Shown: positions 63,495 to 64,000 of the stretch, piece by piece
Layout of the letters: each line of letters begins with the position of its first letter
Position numbering within the stretch: the first letter of the stretch is position 1
Assembly: GCA_023428135.1 (NCBI GenBank)
Contig: JAEYZG010000024.1
Coordinates: 52,828 to 116,827 of the forward strand
Length of the DNA stretch: 64,000 nt
From: Bacteroidota bacterium
GTDB taxonomy: Bacteria > Bacteroidota > Bacteroidia > Cytophagales > Cytophagaceae
Direction of reading: 5' to 3'
Notes under the pieces: model-generated
Database searches by the model: none
What the model was told of the DNA's origin: nothing
The model's input: the letters and a program-made list of their open reading frames with translations, nothing else
Made by a program: the position numbers and the translations under genes

Positions 63495-63570
63495 TTCTAC
63501 TGTTTGAAAGTGTTTTTTTTAGTGACATATTTTTAGTTATGGGCAGAAGTCATGTGGTTAACGGAGGTCT

Positions 63571-63903
63571 TTATTTCCATATCTCATACCATTTCTTTGT
63601 TGATTGTTCTGGAATGTTTTGATTTAAAATTGTTTTGTTTGTTAATCCATAATCAGCAAGTCTATGATTAAGGTTTGCAAGAATATAATCTTGTTCTATT
63701 GGAAATCTTTCTGCAATTTGTTTATAATGGTTTAATAATTTTTTGTCCTTTACACCTGATAAGGCCTGCAAGGTTGAATGTACCACCTTGTTTGATTTGT
63801 CTTGTAGTCCTTCAATAAAGCAATCTAAATAGTCTTTCTTATTTTTTAATAGTCCCAGTGTGTAAAATGCTTGCGCTCTGTGTGCCGAGAATGAAAAGCG
63901 GCA
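63571..63903 (-). pseudogene. HEAT-repeat-like gene missing its 5' end
   Basis: The frame ends normally at 63571 and reads back to an in-frame TAA at 63904-63906. The readable protein begins in mid-helix (C-R-F-S-F-S-A-H-R-A-Q-A-F-Y-T-L-G-L-L) and continues L-Q-D-K-S-N-K-V-V-H-S-T-L-Q-A-L-S-G-V, typical HEAT helices. There is no ATG, and the first usable start is a GTG at 63786, inside a helix pair. Upstream of the stop the sequence changes to a run of hairpins, so the 5' part seems to have been replaced or deleted. Confidence 0.6.
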
Positions 63904-63979
63904 TTAAATAAATGCTTTTCAATGCTGTATAAAAGATGAAGGTAGGCCCTTCATTGGCAGGCTTGCAGGAGCAGCCAAT
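63901..63979. other. Row of three hairpins at the right edge
   Basis: GCATT/AATGC (63901-63915), ATGAAGG/CCTTCAT with a 5-base loop (63936-63954), and ATTGGC/GCCAAT (63953-63979). They start where the HEAT-like frame is cut. This could be the end of a mobile element or another structured repeat that continues beyond the window. Confidence 0.4.
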
Positions 63980-64000
63980 AAACAACCTTGCGGTGCTTCA

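Overview
The window looks like a chromosomal segment from a free-living member of the Bacteroidota, most likely the order Cytophagales. This is inferred from AT-rich DNA, few Shine-Dalgarno sites, promoters of the TTG / TAnnTTTG type, the gliding lipoprotein GldH, three secreted proteins with type IX secretion C-terminal domains, menaquinone synthesis (MenB), and Bacteroidota-type families (DUF2723, DUF4919, RicT next to GldH). I cannot name the species. No tRNA, rRNA or CRISPR array was seen.

Positions 1-33 kb are mostly core genome. They hold phospholipid synthesis (partial cdsA, psd) around a glutamate dehydrogenase; sugar precursors for lipopolysaccharide or capsule (gmhA, kdsD, manC); a DUF2723 membrane glycosyltransferase; rlmB, recQ and purD; the ricT-gldH-DUF4919 cluster; yraN and lipB; a fused peptide-ABC ATPase followed tightly by rnr, a polyprenyl synthase and a rhomboid protease; rplU-rpmA; and class Ia ribonucleotide reductase nrdB-nrdA. 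Intrinsic terminators separate most transcription units, and two of them share the same hairpin.

Positions 33-53 kb mix core and accessory genes. They include a CPBP protease, a SWIM-SNF2 helicase, a type IX-secreted HExxH protein with a duplicated nested domain, a histidine-kinase remnant, and a Crp/Fnr - YceI - nitronate monooxygenase group with a textbook TGTGA-N6-TCACA site beside the regulator. A UPF0489 gene and a BRO-N gene follow, then an ECF sigma / zinc-finger anti-sigma pair facing a large thioester alpha-2-macroglobulin. A small inverted-repeat element lies between that pair and the macroglobulin gene, and a 5-unit 42-bp tandem repeat separates the macroglobulin gene from menB.

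Positions 53-64 kb are accessory. They hold a choloylglycine hydrolase that looks recently acquired from a Firmicute (protein type, strong AAGGAGG site, unusual upstream DNA), a lipoprotein, a glycosyltransferase, an HD hydrolase with an AraC/GyrI regulator, a 1324-residue secreted metalloprotease with PPC repeats and a LamG-like domain, and two HEAT-like genes. The last of these is broken at its 5' end next to a run of hairpins.

I found no complete new defence or biosynthetic system. The best leads are the Crp-family regulator with its matched operator, the nested-domain duplication in the secreted HExxH protein, the 42-bp tandem array, the Firmicute-like bile-salt/penicillin amidase, and the structured gene-free stretch at 27.9-28.27 kb.
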